DNA of 64,000 bases from the NCBI GenBank assembly GCA_036365145.1, contig JAEOAD010000029.1:22243001-22307000 (forward strand). The letters run 5' to 3'. Positions 33,855 through 45,689 of this stretch are shown here, in pieces (position 1 is the first letter of the stretch; the number at the start of each line of letters is the position of its first letter). Under the pieces are notes generated by a model. It was given only the letters and a program-made list of their open reading frames with translations. It ran no database searches and was not told where the DNA came from. A program made the translations under genes and the position numbers. The stretch comes from Orientallactaga sibirica (Eukaryota > Chordata > Mammalia > Rodentia > Dipodidae).

Positions 33855-34073
33855 TATTTTCTTTTATTTTAGAGAGAGAGAGAGAGAGAATTGGCACACC
33901 AGGGCCTCAGCCACTGCAATGAGACTCCAGATACTTACACCACCTAGTAAGCATGTGCGAACTAGCACTTGCTTCACCTCTGTGCGTCTGGTTAACTTAG
34001 GTTCTGGAGAGTCAAACATGGGTCTTTAAGCTGTTCAGCAAGCGCTTAACCACTAAGCCATCTCTCCAGCCAT
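33855..34073 (-). mobile_element. DIP SINE within the old L1
   Basis: Antisense, with a GA run and an extra block (CTAGTAAGCATGTGCGAACT) in the body. Head CATCTCTCCAGCC. Confidence 0.9.
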
Positions 34074-34155
34074 CTCAAATTTATAAAATACTATAATAAA
34101 TTCAATCATGAAGCCATAAGCCCACAATTATCAAGTGGGCAAAAATTTTTCAACA

Positions 34156-34970
34156 CCAGCAATTAGTTATCCAACTCTGACATCAACTGAGTGTCCACCA
34201 GTTGAATGAAATTCTGATACTGCACACTTGTAGTGAACACCAGCTCCACACCTCACATCTCTCAGTGCTAGAAGATGCTTGTGCATCAAACACTGATCAT
34301 ATACTTTTCATCACCTAGCTATAAACCAAGGGTTTCCCCAGTCACTCCTTAGAAACCAGTTTGCTAGAACAGCCCACAGAACTTAGAAAGGTACTTTATA
34401 TTTACTATTTTATTGTAAAGAATACATAAACAGACATATAGAGAAGTGCATATGGCTAGTTGTGGTGTTCCATGCTCCTGCATATGAATATGCTCAAAAA
34501 GAGTGCTTAGATAAGTTGTGTGTGTGTATATTTATTTATTTTATATTTTTGACGTAGGGTCTCTCTATAGTCTAGGTTGACCTTGATTTCACTATATAGT
34601 CTCAGGGTGGCCTCAAAGTCACAGTGATCCTCCTACCTCTGCCTCCCAATTGCTGGTATTAAAGGTGTGCACCACCACTCCTGGCATTGGTTATATTTTT
34701 TAATAAAGGTTTTAGTACATAGGCACAATTGACTAAATATTTGACAACTTAGCTTACAACCCCTTTGCCCCTCCCAGAGGTCACCAGTGGAGTTGATGTT
34801 TCAACCCTCTAAATGTATCTTTTTCTTTTTACTGAGTAGCTCCTCATGCTAAAGCTGCCTAGAGAATGTCCAACCACCAGTCATTCATTAGCATAAAAAT
34901 GACATTCATTCCATCCAATATAATCCACATCTTTTAGGAGTTGTGTGCCAGGAACTAGGGACAAAGGCCA
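34156..34970. mobile_element. Old ERVL-type LTR (MER21-like) within the old L1
   Basis: Phrases such as GAGTGTCCACCAGTTGAATG, GGGTTTCCCCAGTCACTCC, TTGCTAGAACAGCCCACAGA, CCAGTCATTCATTAGCATAA and GTGTGCCAGGAACTAGGGAC fit, from memory, the MER21 group. It separates L1 sequence ending in GTGGGCAAAAA from L1 sequence resuming at GATTTAAATAGATGCTTCTG. The family assignment is tentative; the insertion itself is clearer. Confidence 0.5.
34531..34685 (-). mobile_element. B1 SINE within the MER21-like LTR
   Basis: Diverged antisense B1 (GTCTCTCTATAGTCTAGG, CAATTGCTGGTATTAAAGG). Confidence 0.88.
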
Positions 34971-35179
34971 CACATGATTTAAATAGATGCTTCTGTCATG
35001 CAAGAAGGTAAATGATTAATAACACAAGGAAATATGTTCAACTTCATTAGTCAGAAGATGGTGCAAGTCAAAAATCATAAAATGTCACTCCTTACCCACC
35101 AGGATGTGGACAATGACAAAGTAGAGAAATTGGTATTCTTATTCTTTGCTGATGAAAAACACAATGGTAGTACTACTAT

Positions 35180-35360
35180 ATATTTTATTTCTTTATTAGA
35201 GAAAGAGATAATGAGTACATCAGGGCCTCTAGCCACTGCAAATGAACTCAGAAACATGTACCACCTTATGCATCTGGCTTTATGTGGGTACTGGGGAATC
35301 AAACCTGGGTCCTTTGGCTCTGCAGGCAAGTGCCTTAATGTCTAAACTATCTCTTCAGCC
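35180..35360 (-). mobile_element. DIP SINE within the old L1
   Basis: Antisense copy from TTTATTTCTTTATTAG to the head CTATCTCTTCAGCC. It splits the L1 ORF2-end text. Confidence 0.9.
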
Positions 35361-35966
35361 AAATGTAGCTATTTTACAAAATGGTTTTATAGTACCTCAA
35401 ATAGTTGAACAAAGTAGCATAGGAGCCAGCAATTCCAATGGTAGGTACAATGTAAGAGAAATGAAAATACAGGTCCAAATCAAAATTTGATTATTTCTTT
35501 TCATAAAAGCAAGAATCACCATTAGCCAAAAATAACACAGAACTCAAATGTTCATCAGCTCATAAGCGTAAAACAAAATGGTGGATATCGATGTTGTGGA
35601 ATATAATTCAGCAATAAAGAAGAATTAATCTTCCTACATTATACAACATGGGTGAACCTTAAAAATATTGTGCTAAGTGGAAGAGACAAATCTCAAAAAA
35701 CCGCACACTGCATGATTCTAGAATAACACACACTGCACGATTCTAGACAAGGCAAATCTGGAAAGAAATTAGATTAGTAATTGCCTGTGGCTGGGGATAG
35801 AGAGGAAATGGAAAGTGATTGCTCATGAGTAAAAGATTGCTCTTTGGGGCATGAATGTTCTAACATTAGATCATGCTGATGCTTGCACAAAGCTGTGAAC
35901 TCATAGCATTGTACATTGGGAAAGAATTTTATGGTATGTGAATTACATCTCAATAAAGATGTTAAA

Positions 35967-36332
35967 AAATAATCAACAAACCTGGTGTTGGGTCACCCAG
36001 AACTTAGCTTGGGTACATCTAAAATTAATTCTCCAAGTATTGACTCTCCTTTGTTCTCTGATGAGCTTGGTGAACTGTAACTCTATTTGTAAACAAGCAA
36101 GGACAGTTTTGTTGGAGCTCATTGATAGTGCTGGTAAATTCCTTTGCCAGGAGTAAGATGTCATGGGCATCCTGAAATTAACAGGCAAAATACAATGAGA
36201 ACTTTTGTTTGAAGAGGATTTTTATGCCTCCTGATTATATACACAATTCATTTTCAGGCAGATAAAATTATTTAATGCACCTGGGAAAATCAACTGGTAA
36301 CTCAAATTTCCTTAAGATTGCCTTTCATATAG
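35967..36332. other. No recognised feature
   Basis: Unassigned AT-rich interval. Confidence 0.5.
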
Positions 36333-36340
36333 AATTTCAA

Positions 36341-36568
36341 GGGGCTGGAGAGATGGCTTAGTGGTTAAGATATATGCCTGTGAAGCCTAAGGACTCTGGT
36401 TGGATTATCCAGGTTCCATGTAAGTCAGATGCACATGTTGGCACATGTGGCTGGAGTTTGCTTGCAGTGGCCAGACACTCTGGTGCACCCATTCTCACTC
36501 TTTCTCTCTCTCTTTCTGTCCCCCTCTTGGTCTGTAATAAATAAATAAATAAAAATTAAAAAATATAT
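36341..36568 (+). mobile_element. DIP SINE
   Basis: Target duplication AATTTCAA at 36333-36340 and 36569-36576. Head and body complete. Confidence 0.93.
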
Positions 36569-36576
36569 AATTTCAA

Positions 36577-37140
36577 ATTAAGAAAAAAAGTGCTGTGGGT
36601 TTTGGGTGTGTGGAGTTGGATTATATTCATTTTCTAAATTTATAATAATAAATTTTCATAAATTATACGTCCTTCAACAGAAATTTATTTTACCATAGGT
36701 CTAGACGAGATAGGTTCAAGATAAAGGTTTGAGTAGAGTTGTTTTCTTCTGAAAGTGGCAAGGGAGATTTTGCATCATTCTCTTCTTGCTTCTAGTAGCC
36801 TTGAAAGTTCCCTGGGCTGTACTGTTAACAGCTTGTCTCTCTGCCATCACATATCCACTCATCCTTCTGTGTCTGTCTGTCTTTATGCCCGCATTTCCTC
36901 TTTTCATAAAGAAACAGTTATGGGAACAAGGCTCCTTATTGACTTCCTGTAGACCTGGTCATCTGCAAAATCCCACTTTCCAAATAAGTCACATTCACAG
37001 ATTTAGGAAGTCAGCATTCAATATCATTGTGAGCACACATTTCAACACACCACATTAAGTTGTACATTATGAGAGTTATAACATTTCTTGTATCCTTTCA
37101 GTGTAGCTAGATGTATAACTTTCATTAAAGATGTTCATTG
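36577..37140. other. No recognised feature
   Basis: Unassigned; short frames only. Confidence 0.5.
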
Positions 37141-37144
37141 AAGG

Positions 37145-37355
37145 ACTGACGATGTAGCCCAGTTAGGACAGTGCATGAATAGCATGAACAATACCCAGCC
37201 TGCATAAAGCCAGGTGTTCTGATGTACACCTGTAATCCTAGCACTAAGGAGGTCGAGGTAGGATGATCAGAGGCCAAGATGACCTTTGTCTACATGGCAA
37301 GTTTTAGGCCACTCGATGCTACATGAGATTCCTAAAGTGACTTTCTGTCTCACCT
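37145..37355 (+). mobile_element. B4/B1-related SINE, diverged
   Basis: GATGTAGCCCAGTTAGGACA, CCTGTAATCCTAGCACTAAG, GAGGTCGAGGTAGGATGATC show a B1-like centre behind a tRNA-like head, the B4 arrangement. Confidence 0.6.
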
Positions 37356-37815
37356 ATGTTGAGTGTGAAGCTTATTCCCTCTTTGGGCACTGGGGGCTCT
37401 GCTCAGCTGGTTAGGGTGGTGGATGTGCTCTTCAGATGAGCTATGGTGATACTGTGAGGGGGAAGGGGATGGCTTTTATCCCTTGGTGTCCTGAGGTCTC
37501 TAGTGGTTCATGATGCTGATGAATGGGAGAGGGAAGGGGATGGAAAGGTGGCTGGAGTTGTTTTGGAGCTGCTCAGCTGGACCCTGTTGTCTTCTCCTTC
37601 AGTTTTTTATTTTTATTTTTATTTTTATTTTTTGCGGGGGGGATGGGAGAATCTCTTCCCAATAGTTCTGCTCTTGCTGGCTGAGGCAGGACCTGGCAAG
37701 TAGAAGCTCTTCCCAGAGGACTGTCTGAAATAGATACTCATTGACTGTGTGATTGTGGAAGCTCCTAGCTCCTTTCTGCTTCTCTGAAGGGATCTCACCT
37801 GGGTTAATAATTCCT
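37356..37815. other. No recognised feature
   Basis: Contains a short TTTTTA repeat near 37605-37632. No gene seen. Confidence 0.5.
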
Positions 37816-37833
37816 CCCACAACTTCACTTTTT

Positions 37834-38078
37834 TTTGAGGCAAGCCCAACAGACTGGTCTTTTTCATGAAAGAGAGAGGGAGAGAGAGAGAGAGAATTGG
37901 CCTGCAAGGGCCTCCAGCCACTTCAATTGAACTCCAGACACATGAGCCATTTTGTGCACATGTGGGACCTTGCACATGCATCACCTTCTGCCTCTGGCTT
38001 AGGTGGGTTCTATGGAGTAAAACATGGGTCCTTAGGCTTCGCAGGTAAGCACCTTAAATGCTAAGCCATCTCTCCAGG
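37834..38078 (-). mobile_element. DIP SINE with extra tail sequence
   Basis: Flanks AACTTCACTTTTT and ACCTTCACTTTTT look like the target duplication. Between the T-tract and the GA run there are about 30 bases (GAGGCAAGCCCAACAGACTG) not present in other copies, perhaps transduced or inserted. Confidence 0.82.
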
Positions 38079-38239
38079 CAACCTTCACTTTTTGGTAGAA
38101 GAGTGTACTGTGTGTTATCTTGCCTCTCCCTCCCCTCACCCCAGGTTACTTTGGCAAGGCTTCTATTCTTCTACCATCTTAACCAGAATTCTTGCTTATT
38201 GGAATTAGACAAACATGGATATTGACTAAGATCATCCAT

Positions 38240-38560
38240 GTAAAGGGGTTGGGGAGATGGCTTAGTGGGTTAGAGTGGTTGATGTGCAAGCATAAATGCC
38301 CAAGAAAGCCTGAGACTACCAGAGTTTGATTCCCTGCATGTTTAACTGCAGTCCTGTTCTCCAGCAGGTGACGAATGAACAATCATTGGGTCTTCTTGAC
38401 TGAAACAGCAGCTCTGGGCTGACTGAGAGACTTGAATCAAGGAAACATGTGGATGAGTGTTAGAAGAAGATGCCCATTGTTCTCTGTTCTCCAAGTGCAC
38501 ACATATATGCATTTGCCACACATACACCCCATACATACATACTCTCCACAAATGCACCAG
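38240..38560 (+). mobile_element. B4-like SINE, strongly altered
   Basis: Head GGTTGGGGAGATGGCTTAGT, a middle that no longer aligns with B4, and a CACACATA-rich end. Confidence 0.5.
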
Positions 38561-39470
38561 AAAAAAATCATCCATGTATTAATTGAAGCTTGAGTGTGTT
38601 CTTTGGATGGACTGCCATTTTATGTTGGCTGACTTCTACTAAAGAGCCACATTTAAAAAAAAAAAAAAAAAAAAAAAAAGCCCTGTATTCTTAAGATGCA
38701 GAAAATGGAAAGAAAATAATTTCATATTTGGGGAATTTGATTAGTCCCTGTTTTTGTGTTGCTTGCTTTCAGAATACTTTTTTTTAGTGGATTGCCAAGG
38801 TATAAAAATGCATGTGTGCAATTGTTTCTTACATCATCTTATTTGGCAAAACATAGAATAAAATAAATTTACTGTAATCACATGGTTTTTTATAAGGATA
38901 ATGTCCAGGAATCACTGTTGATAGTAATCTTTTTGAATTGATAGAGTTGCTCCTTTGTATCAGAAAGGAATTTGTTCCAAGATCTCTACAGATTAAAAAA
39001 ATCTGCAAGTGCTCATATCTCATACCCAAATGGTATAGCATGTTTTGCATATAATCTATGTACAAACTCTTTGTAACTTAAATCATCTCTAGATAACTGG
39101 TAATATCTAATGCAATGTAAATATTGTGTAACTAGTTATGTTGATTTCTTAGAGAATAATGACCAAAAAGTTTTCAGAATGTGGTTAGTTGAATATACAG
39201 ATCTGCAACCCATGTATATTTCAGTTATACGTAAAAAAAAAGTGAGATATCTTTATCAATTATTTGTTTGGCAGACAATAATTTAAAAACCAGAAATAAA
39301 AGAAGATAGGAAAAGTCTGTTAAGAAACCTAAGCCGTATTCTGTGGGTTCATTCCTAGCAGCACACATGTTCTAAATTCATTTGTATACATATATGTGTG
39401 TGTATAGGAAACTTGACAGTGTTTCTCCAGCTATTTTCACATTTTTGCTTTCTCTTTAATAGCAAACCTC
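38561..39470. other. No recognised feature
   Basis: Contains an A(25) run near 38655. Otherwise unassigned AT-rich DNA. Confidence 0.5.
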
Positions 39471-39479
39471 CTTATAACA

Positions 39480-40035
39480 GGGAGTGACTCTAGGTTTGCT
39501 GGCGTTCATCTATTTTCTCTCTAGCCCTCTCCCATAAGGTTCCTGCCCTTATACTCCACCCCAGCTACCCTGGTCAAGTTCACCAGTGCCTCACTAATTA
39601 CTCATGGGTGACTGTCTACCAGCAATCTGGGCACACTGGTTTCTTTATGTTTCAGTGTTTCATCTCTTGACACAGAAATCTTGACCAGCGCTCTGTGCTT
39701 TCTTACCTCCTTGGATGTCAATCAAAAGCAACTCCATACCACTCATACTTCATTCAGAAAACTTGAAGTCCTGTCTTTTTTCAAACTCCACATCTAGTCT
39801 GGGAGCAAATCCTTTTGTTGCTATTCTAATCTATGAAGGAATTACTTTCCATGGGCTCCCATTCCTACCAAATCATTATTTCTTATCAGAATTTTTATAG
39901 AAATACCATCTAATGGCTCTCCCAATTTTGCTTTTGCCACTTCTTCAAACAAGTATCTTCTCAGAAAAATAGACATAACTCAGAGTTGACTTCTTCCTGT
40001 TCCCCCAAACCTCCAGTGGCTTGCCAGAATCATTT
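39480..40035 (+). mobile_element. L2 LINE fragment
   Basis: CT-rich text with CATCTCTTGACACAGAAATC, TTTCAAACTCCACATC and AAACCTCCAGTGGCTTGCC resembles the L2 3' ORF region ('cttcagtggctccc'). Continued by the L2 piece at 40545. Confidence 0.45.
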
Positions 40036-40540
40036 CAATGTCCACATATGGGACTCTTTTCCAGATTCATGGGTACTATAACCCTCCTGGTAAGAATGAA
40101 GACACTTGTGACCCTTCCTTTGGTAATCAGAGTATTGAAATAATGGTCTCCAAGGAATTGGAATTTCCCCAGACATGTCATACTAGAAGACAAAAAGGCT
40201 AAAACCTGGTGCCAGCCAGTAGAGGAACTCATCTCCTGGAAAGAGTTTGACACAGTTCTGATAATTTGTCAGAACACTTTTCAAGAGAGACTGGAGCCAG
40301 GACAATAATGAATCAGTGATGGGCAGGACAACACCTTGACCAGAACTAATTAGTCATGCATACCACTTGCTTTCTTTCTACGCTTAAACTTTACTGAGGA
40401 ACCTGAAGATAGACTTGGGGTTCACTGAGCTCTTATATGTTCTTTTACCCAACATGACCACAGGGAATAAATCTCCTTTCTCTTCTTCATTGTCCCATTA
40501 ATTGGCTTGTTGGTAATGAATGACTAAGCCTAGTTTCTGT
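40036..40540. other. Unassigned insertion between two L2 pieces
   Basis: Contains GGGAATAAATCTCCTTTCTC near 40464, which could be an LTR polyadenylation region, but no termini or duplication are visible. Confidence 0.35.
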
Positions 40541-40544
40541 GAGT

Positions 40545-40935
40545 TTCCAGGGCCTAGGCTCTGATCCCAAGTGTGGTACAATAGTATTTTATGCTGATCT
40601 CCTTCATGAAGCTCCAGACACAGTGGTCTCCTTTTCCAGGTATGTTCTTGCTTGGAGACCATTTACATTATCAGTTCCCTCTATCTGGTCAGCTCTTGCT
40701 CCATATATGCCTTTGTCTTATTTTCTTTATCTTTTCCATGTTTGTGCAGATAGTGTGTATTCATCTATACTGTATGGCTTTTGCTATTGTAAATTACAAC
40801 TAGTAACTCCTGACATTTATTTTCCATCTTCTCTGGTTTATTTTCCCATGTCATTTATCACCAAATGATATGCTGAATATTTTGCTTATTTTATTAATGT
40901 TTTGTATCCTCCCAGAAGAATGTAAGCTTGATATC
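40545..40935 (+). mobile_element. L2 LINE 3' fragment
   Basis: TTCCAGGTATGTTCTTGC, TCATTTATCACCAAATGATA and CTCCCAGAAGAATGTAAGCT match the L2 3' region ('ccactagaatgtaagctcc'). Frames of 70 and 109 codons here are non-functional. Confidence 0.6.
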
Positions 40936-42415
40936 CCATCAGTCTCCATTGGTATTAAGTAAAATACGAGCTTCAGTCCTTTATTATGAAACCCAACCCA
41001 ACCCTGATGGTATTATTCTAGACACTGAGGATATGTAAACAAAATATTTCTTTATCCCTATGTTTTTAAAGGTTTTTTATTGACCCTTTATTACTTTCTA
41101 CTGATATCCTCCAAGTTTGCTCATTTTCTTCCCCCTTCTCACTTCCCACTTCTTAGTAAAGAGAAAAGAAGAGGTCATGTTTTGGAGGAAGTATGTCCTG
41201 AGGGCCAAGAGAGAAATCATTTTAATTCTTGCCTTTGCCAATGCATATGTCTGTATTCATCCCTAAGTAGGTGTCCTTACGGGTTGAACTTTATGGTGCA
41301 TTTGTAGCTGAGAAGTTTTAAGATAGAAGAATTCTGCCCTCAGCACTCCCTGAGGAAAATGGGCTTTGTGTATTAAGGATTTATTGGTGGTCCTGTTTCT
41401 ACTAGCTGAGTTTAAAGATATGGGCTTCCAAGCTGGGATTCTGGCTTGATTAAAGGCTGCAGAGAAGCTAATGCGGTAAATAGCCTTTGCTATCAATGCG
41501 ATCATATTTCCTGCTAGAGATAAACCAAACTTTTCACTATAAAGCAATCAGAGAGCAGTGCAGTGGCTGATTCAGCACCCAGCCTTCTAGTGCTGGCTCT
41601 TTCCATTGGAATGGTCTCTGGCCATAAATGGTGGATTTGGAGGGACAGTGCACCCAAGTAGTTCAGTCTGCCAAAGTGGAATTAGTTTCTTCATGCAAAC
41701 ACTTACCGTATATGACATGGCAAAACAAACTTCTATGCCTTTGTTCTCTGAATCTTCACAGATACTGTTTATCTAGAAATCCACATAATGCCCGTCCAGA
41801 GGTGGACAGACTTTTCAGATCATTTGCTTTGGTTTGCTGTGGAAAAGCAGTGCCACATGCATGTTCCTGTGGATATGAACCCACAAATCAGGGAGCAATC
41901 TTACAATTAACCAGGATGTATCTACTTGTATTTGGCTTTGAAATGCATGGCATGTGTCAGATTCTTACTAATTCTTCACAGAGGCTTTTGTTAATACAAA
42001 ACACACAACTTTCACCTCAAAGGAAATAGGAAATAGTTTATTATGGGCCCAAACAAAGTGACTATGGTCTGGAAACAAATATTTAAATTACCCCAAATTC
42101 CATGCTCCAGTGTGGTACAACAGTCTTATACAGCTTTTATAGTAATAGAACAAAATAAAACACATTCTAAACACATTGATGGATATATTAAGTAAGTGGG
42201 CTACAGCAAAGCAGGGAATTCTAAGACAACCCTAGATAATTCTAGTTTGTTGTGTCAAAGTTTTGCTTAGCTGAATCTCATTTTCTCACCATATTTGTGG
42301 ACATTCTAATTAGTCAATCAACCTTGTAGAATATTCAGTGAAAGAATGGCTTCTTTTTGGGAATTTCAGTTAACAGTTGGGAAGATAATATGACTTAATG
42401 GAATAATTGTGTATT
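40936..42415. other. Unique stretch, low in repeats
   Basis: About 1.5 kb. The segment at about 41440-41830 (GCTAATGCGGTAAATAGCC, ATCAATGCGATCATATTTCC) is non-repetitive and CpG-bearing without being GC-rich, a texture often seen in conserved non-coding elements. The 133-codon frame at 41628-42029 is the longest here outside repeats; it has scattered cysteines but no domain I recognise. Confidence 0.4.
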
Positions 42416-42623
42416 ATTTTTGAAACAGTGTATCATGTATCACAGGCAGGCCTCCAACTCTCTAATTGGCCTTGGATGATCTCAAACTTCTGATACCTGC
42501 CTTCATTTCACCAGTGTTAAGATTACAGGAGTACACCAGCATTCCCAGTTCATATTGTGGTCCTGGGGATGGAACCCAGGGCTTCTAGGCAAGCACTTAC
42601 TAAATGAGCTCTATCCTCAGCCC
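42416..42623 (-). mobile_element. B4-type SINE
   Basis: Antisense: CCTCCAACTCTCTAATTGGC, TTAAGATTACAGGAGTACAC, CTGGGGATGGAACCCAGGGC, ending CTATCCTCAGCCC. Confidence 0.68.
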
Positions 42624-42633
42624 ATAATTGTGT

Positions 42634-42799
42634 TTTTTTTTTTTTTTTTTTTTTTGGTTTTTTGAGGTAGGGTCTTGCTCTAGCCCAGGCTGACCTGGAA
42701 TTCACTCTGTAGTCTCAGGGTGGCCTCGAACTCTTGGCGATCCTCCTACCTCTGCCTCCCGAGTGCTGGGATTAAAGGTGTGCGCCACCACGCCCGGCT
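42634..42799 (-). mobile_element. B1 SINE, intact
   Basis: Target duplication TAATTGTGT at 42625-42633 and 42800-42808. Near consensus with retained CpGs (GCGCCACCACGCCCGGC). It landed at the 5' end of the adjacent B4. Confidence 0.95.
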
Positions 42800-42808
42800 T
42801 AATTGTGT

Positions 42809-43690
42809 GTTCTTTGAGTGTGTGTTGTAAAATGGAAATAAACCACTAACTGTGTGAAGCAATTGGGTAGATAAATGACTAAATTCTGAGCTTGCTTCTA
42901 GAAGTGTTTGCCTAGAGCTCCCTCATCTCCCAATATCTTTTTTTGAAGGGTACCTATGCTGCTCCTCCACACATACCTCTTGAACCAGAATTTACATTTT
43001 AAATAGGATTCTCCTGTGACTCATTTGTCCATTAGCATTCTTTTCAGAAGATTGGGTAAAGGCCTGGTTCTCCATCAAGGCTGCCCATTGGAGTCACCTG
43101 GGAAAATTTAAAATCACTGATTGACACCTGAGTCCTATGAACACAGAGCCCATTTTATTGCTGTGGGGTCCAGCTCAGCAGTGGTGTGTTTCAGAGCTCT
43201 TCCAATGGCTGTGACAGCAGAGAGCCCTTGTTCAGAGCAGCTCCAGAATGTATCTTGGACACATATGGGTAAGTAAAGCTGGATATCTTTTAAACCAGAT
43301 TCAGGAAGTTACCCGGCACTCTACCAGCCGTGACTTTCCATTAGTGTTTTGTCTGTCGCCAGAGAGGGTAAATTATGATCTCTTTAGTTTCCTGTTTTCT
43401 TCTGTTTGATCTGAGTATTTGTGAGTGACAGGTTTGCTGGTATTTCTGTGGTTGTTCTAGATGTGTCAGAAGATTTGCTTAATTGAATCTCATTTTCTAA
43501 TACACTTTTCAGGGATAGGATATAGCCTAAAGATTGTCACTTGAGACTTTCACCAAGGCTTCAATTCATAGATCTTGTTTCTATTGCTTAAAGTTTTAAG
43601 TCATTTCAAGAGGTGAAATGACTGCCTAGATTGCATACCTGTTCACTGGAAAAGCCACAGTTCAAATTCGTCACAGGAATTGCCTTTTTG
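42809..43690. other. Mostly unassigned; possible hAT MITE trace
   Basis: Around 43066-43110 the phrase TGGTTCTCCATCAAGGCTGC followed by GGAGTCACCTGGGAAAATTT resembles the start of a Charlie-group MITE. Too diverged to define. Confidence 0.35.
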
Positions 43691-43696
43691 GAGCTT

Positions 43697-43880
43697 TTTT
43701 TGGATTCTTTTGTTGTTTGTTTGTTTTGTTGTGGTTATTTTTGGAGGTAGGGTCTTGTTCTAGCCCAGGCTGACCTGGAATTCACTATGTAGTCTCAGGC
43801 TGCCCTTGAACTCCCGGCAGTCCTTCTACCTTAGCCTCCAGAGTGCTAGGATTAAAGGGTTGTGCCATCATATCTGGCCT
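43697..43880 (-). mobile_element. B1 SINE
   Basis: Diverged antisense B1 with a TTGTTTGTTTGTTTTG tail. CAGAGTGCTAGGATTAAAGG region recognisable. Confidence 0.9.
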
Positions 43881-44037
43881 GTTTTTAGATGCTTAAAGCC
43901 CATACTTTTCTGTTACACAGTGGGGCAGGGGGTGGACAGAGCTATATATTAAGATCAAATTTATAAAAAGCAATTGCCATTCATGTTTTTTTTTTTTTTT
44001 TTTGTCTAGCCTTGTACATTATATGTGCAGAAACACA

Positions 44038-44073
<36 letters not shown>

Positions 44074-45688
44074 TTCACATAACCCATTCTGATGACCTTT
44101 CTGGGAATAGATAGTATTGTGCCCTGAGGTATTAATTTAAAATAGTGACATGTAAGTAAACAAAGAAGTTAGAGAAGTTGACAGAGGTTTGGGATATTTG
44201 CCAAGTGTCTTGAATAGAGCTGCTTAGAAAAATTTGTAAGAGGTAGGTGCTTTCACTCAAAGTTGTTGCCTTGGTCATATGGAGGCAGGGCACAGAAGTA
44301 AAGCTCAAAGAGTAGGGCTGTATGAGAAATACTGAAAAGCTCTATCAGGTTATATTGAGCAATAGATGGTATGAGGTAAAGGACAAATGAATAAACCTGC
44401 ACATTCTTTCATCTGGTTGTTTTCTCAGTTCTTTTGAATTCTTTTCCAAGATTGAATTTGCAAATATCTGAGAAAGACCTTGGCTTGAAAATATTTTGGT
44501 TACTACTGGCCTACCGAAAGATTGTGAGCAAAGAGGCAGTTTTGTTGGTTTGTTGGTTCATTTGTTTGTTGGGGATGTGTATCCTTGGGCATCATATAGG
44601 ATTCTAAACTTTATATTGAAAGCCTAGGAAAAGGAAACAAGAGCTACAGATAGGTGAGTTCTCGCTCTTGTTCTAGTGCCCATGTTTCCTCTTCACGATC
44701 ACCATGGTTTCCAAAAATCTATAGAAGCTGAGATGTTCCCACTTCCTTACTTCCTCCTACTTTCCATGTTCCCCTTCAATTTACCTTCATTTCTTTCGCT
44801 CCCACTGCCTCCCACTTTATCGCTTGTTCAGGCTCTAGATTCTGTCATAGCTCTCTCTTTTCTTCTGTTTTTCCTTTGGAGTTGCCACCCTTCTCCATTG
44901 CTGTTATTATTTCTTTTGGCTTGGGAAATTTTCTTTGATTTTATTTCTTTGAAATTGTGGTACCTAGTCCAGGGGATAAATTGAGTTTATTTTATTCTAT
45001 TTTTCACAGTCTATTTTATGGAAGATATTTCCAAAACAGTTAATTAACAAGAATGAATTCTAGAATATTTGAAGTGTACTATGTGTTAGGAAAAAAGCAG
45101 AAAATGAAATGATAGGGAAGTCTCAGCTCAACAGTTGAGACAGGCTTTATTTAGGAAAGCCTGAGAAGGGCTCTCTTTCCAACCTTCCATTTAATCTCTC
45201 CCATTAAGGTTAAAAGTTTATATCCTGCAGTGCTTTAAGTATTTTTCTACCATAAGATTTCAGTGAAAATTAAGCAAATTAGAATGTTAATGCAACTGGG
45301 GCCATTCTGAATACTGGCATCGTCTTGATACGTAGCGGGGAACTGCCCACCCTATGCCCTGTGCTTCAGCAAATAGCTCAATGATGGTACTCATGAGTTC
45401 AGGAATTTGAAGCCCTCTGTTAGTATTAGCATCAGCATGATAAAGATCTTGTTAGGTGTCTGAATTATAATTTCAAACCAAGGAATCAGAAAGTTTAGTC
45501 AAAAGTCACATGGTACAATACTTTTGGAAACAACTATAACTAAGACAAAGTGAAAGGTGTGAAGACCTAGAAAACAAATGAGTTTTATCACTTATTGATG
45601 TCAGCTCCTACAGTTGTTTATATATACATTTTATTAAAATGTTCATATGACCATTGAGAACATAATGAAAGAATGCAAGGAAATCAAG
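43881..45688. other. Unassigned stretch with T-tracts
   Basis: T runs at about 43987-44004 and 44042-44070 (29 T). The segment at about 45230-45460 (GAATGTTAATGCAACTGGGG, TTGATACGTAGCGGGGAAC) is non-repetitive. A 102-codon frame at 44676-44984 is Leu/Phe/Pro-rich because the DNA is CT-rich; no gene claimed. Confidence 0.45.
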
Positions 45689-45689
45689 T

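Larger units (their letters stand above)
33755..35966 (+). mobile_element. Ancient L1 (L1MA/MB-like) 3' end, interrupted
   Basis: Pieces at about 33755-33854, 34074-34155, 34971-35179 and 35361-35966 join in order into the end of L1 ORF2 and its 3' UTR. Diagnostic phrases are GAGAAAGACATTTGCATATG, CAAGTGGGCAAAAA, GAAATATGTTCAACTTCATT, AATTCCAATGGTAGGTA, AATATAATTCAGCAATAAAG, ACAACATGGGTGAACCTTA and the terminal GAATTACATCTCAATAAAG. It is full of stops, so it is a dead fragment. Insertions inside it: two DIP SINEs and an LTR that itself carries a B1. The subfamily suggests an age near or before the eutherian radiation. Confidence 0.85.

Noticed and set aside
40036..40540. Possible LTR between two L2 pieces (AATAAATCTCC motif)
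   Set aside because: No termini or duplication could be identified; left as unassigned.
41628..42029. 133-codon frame in unique sequence
   Set aside because: No recognisable domain, no start context preference, no exon partners. Kept only as a conservation question.
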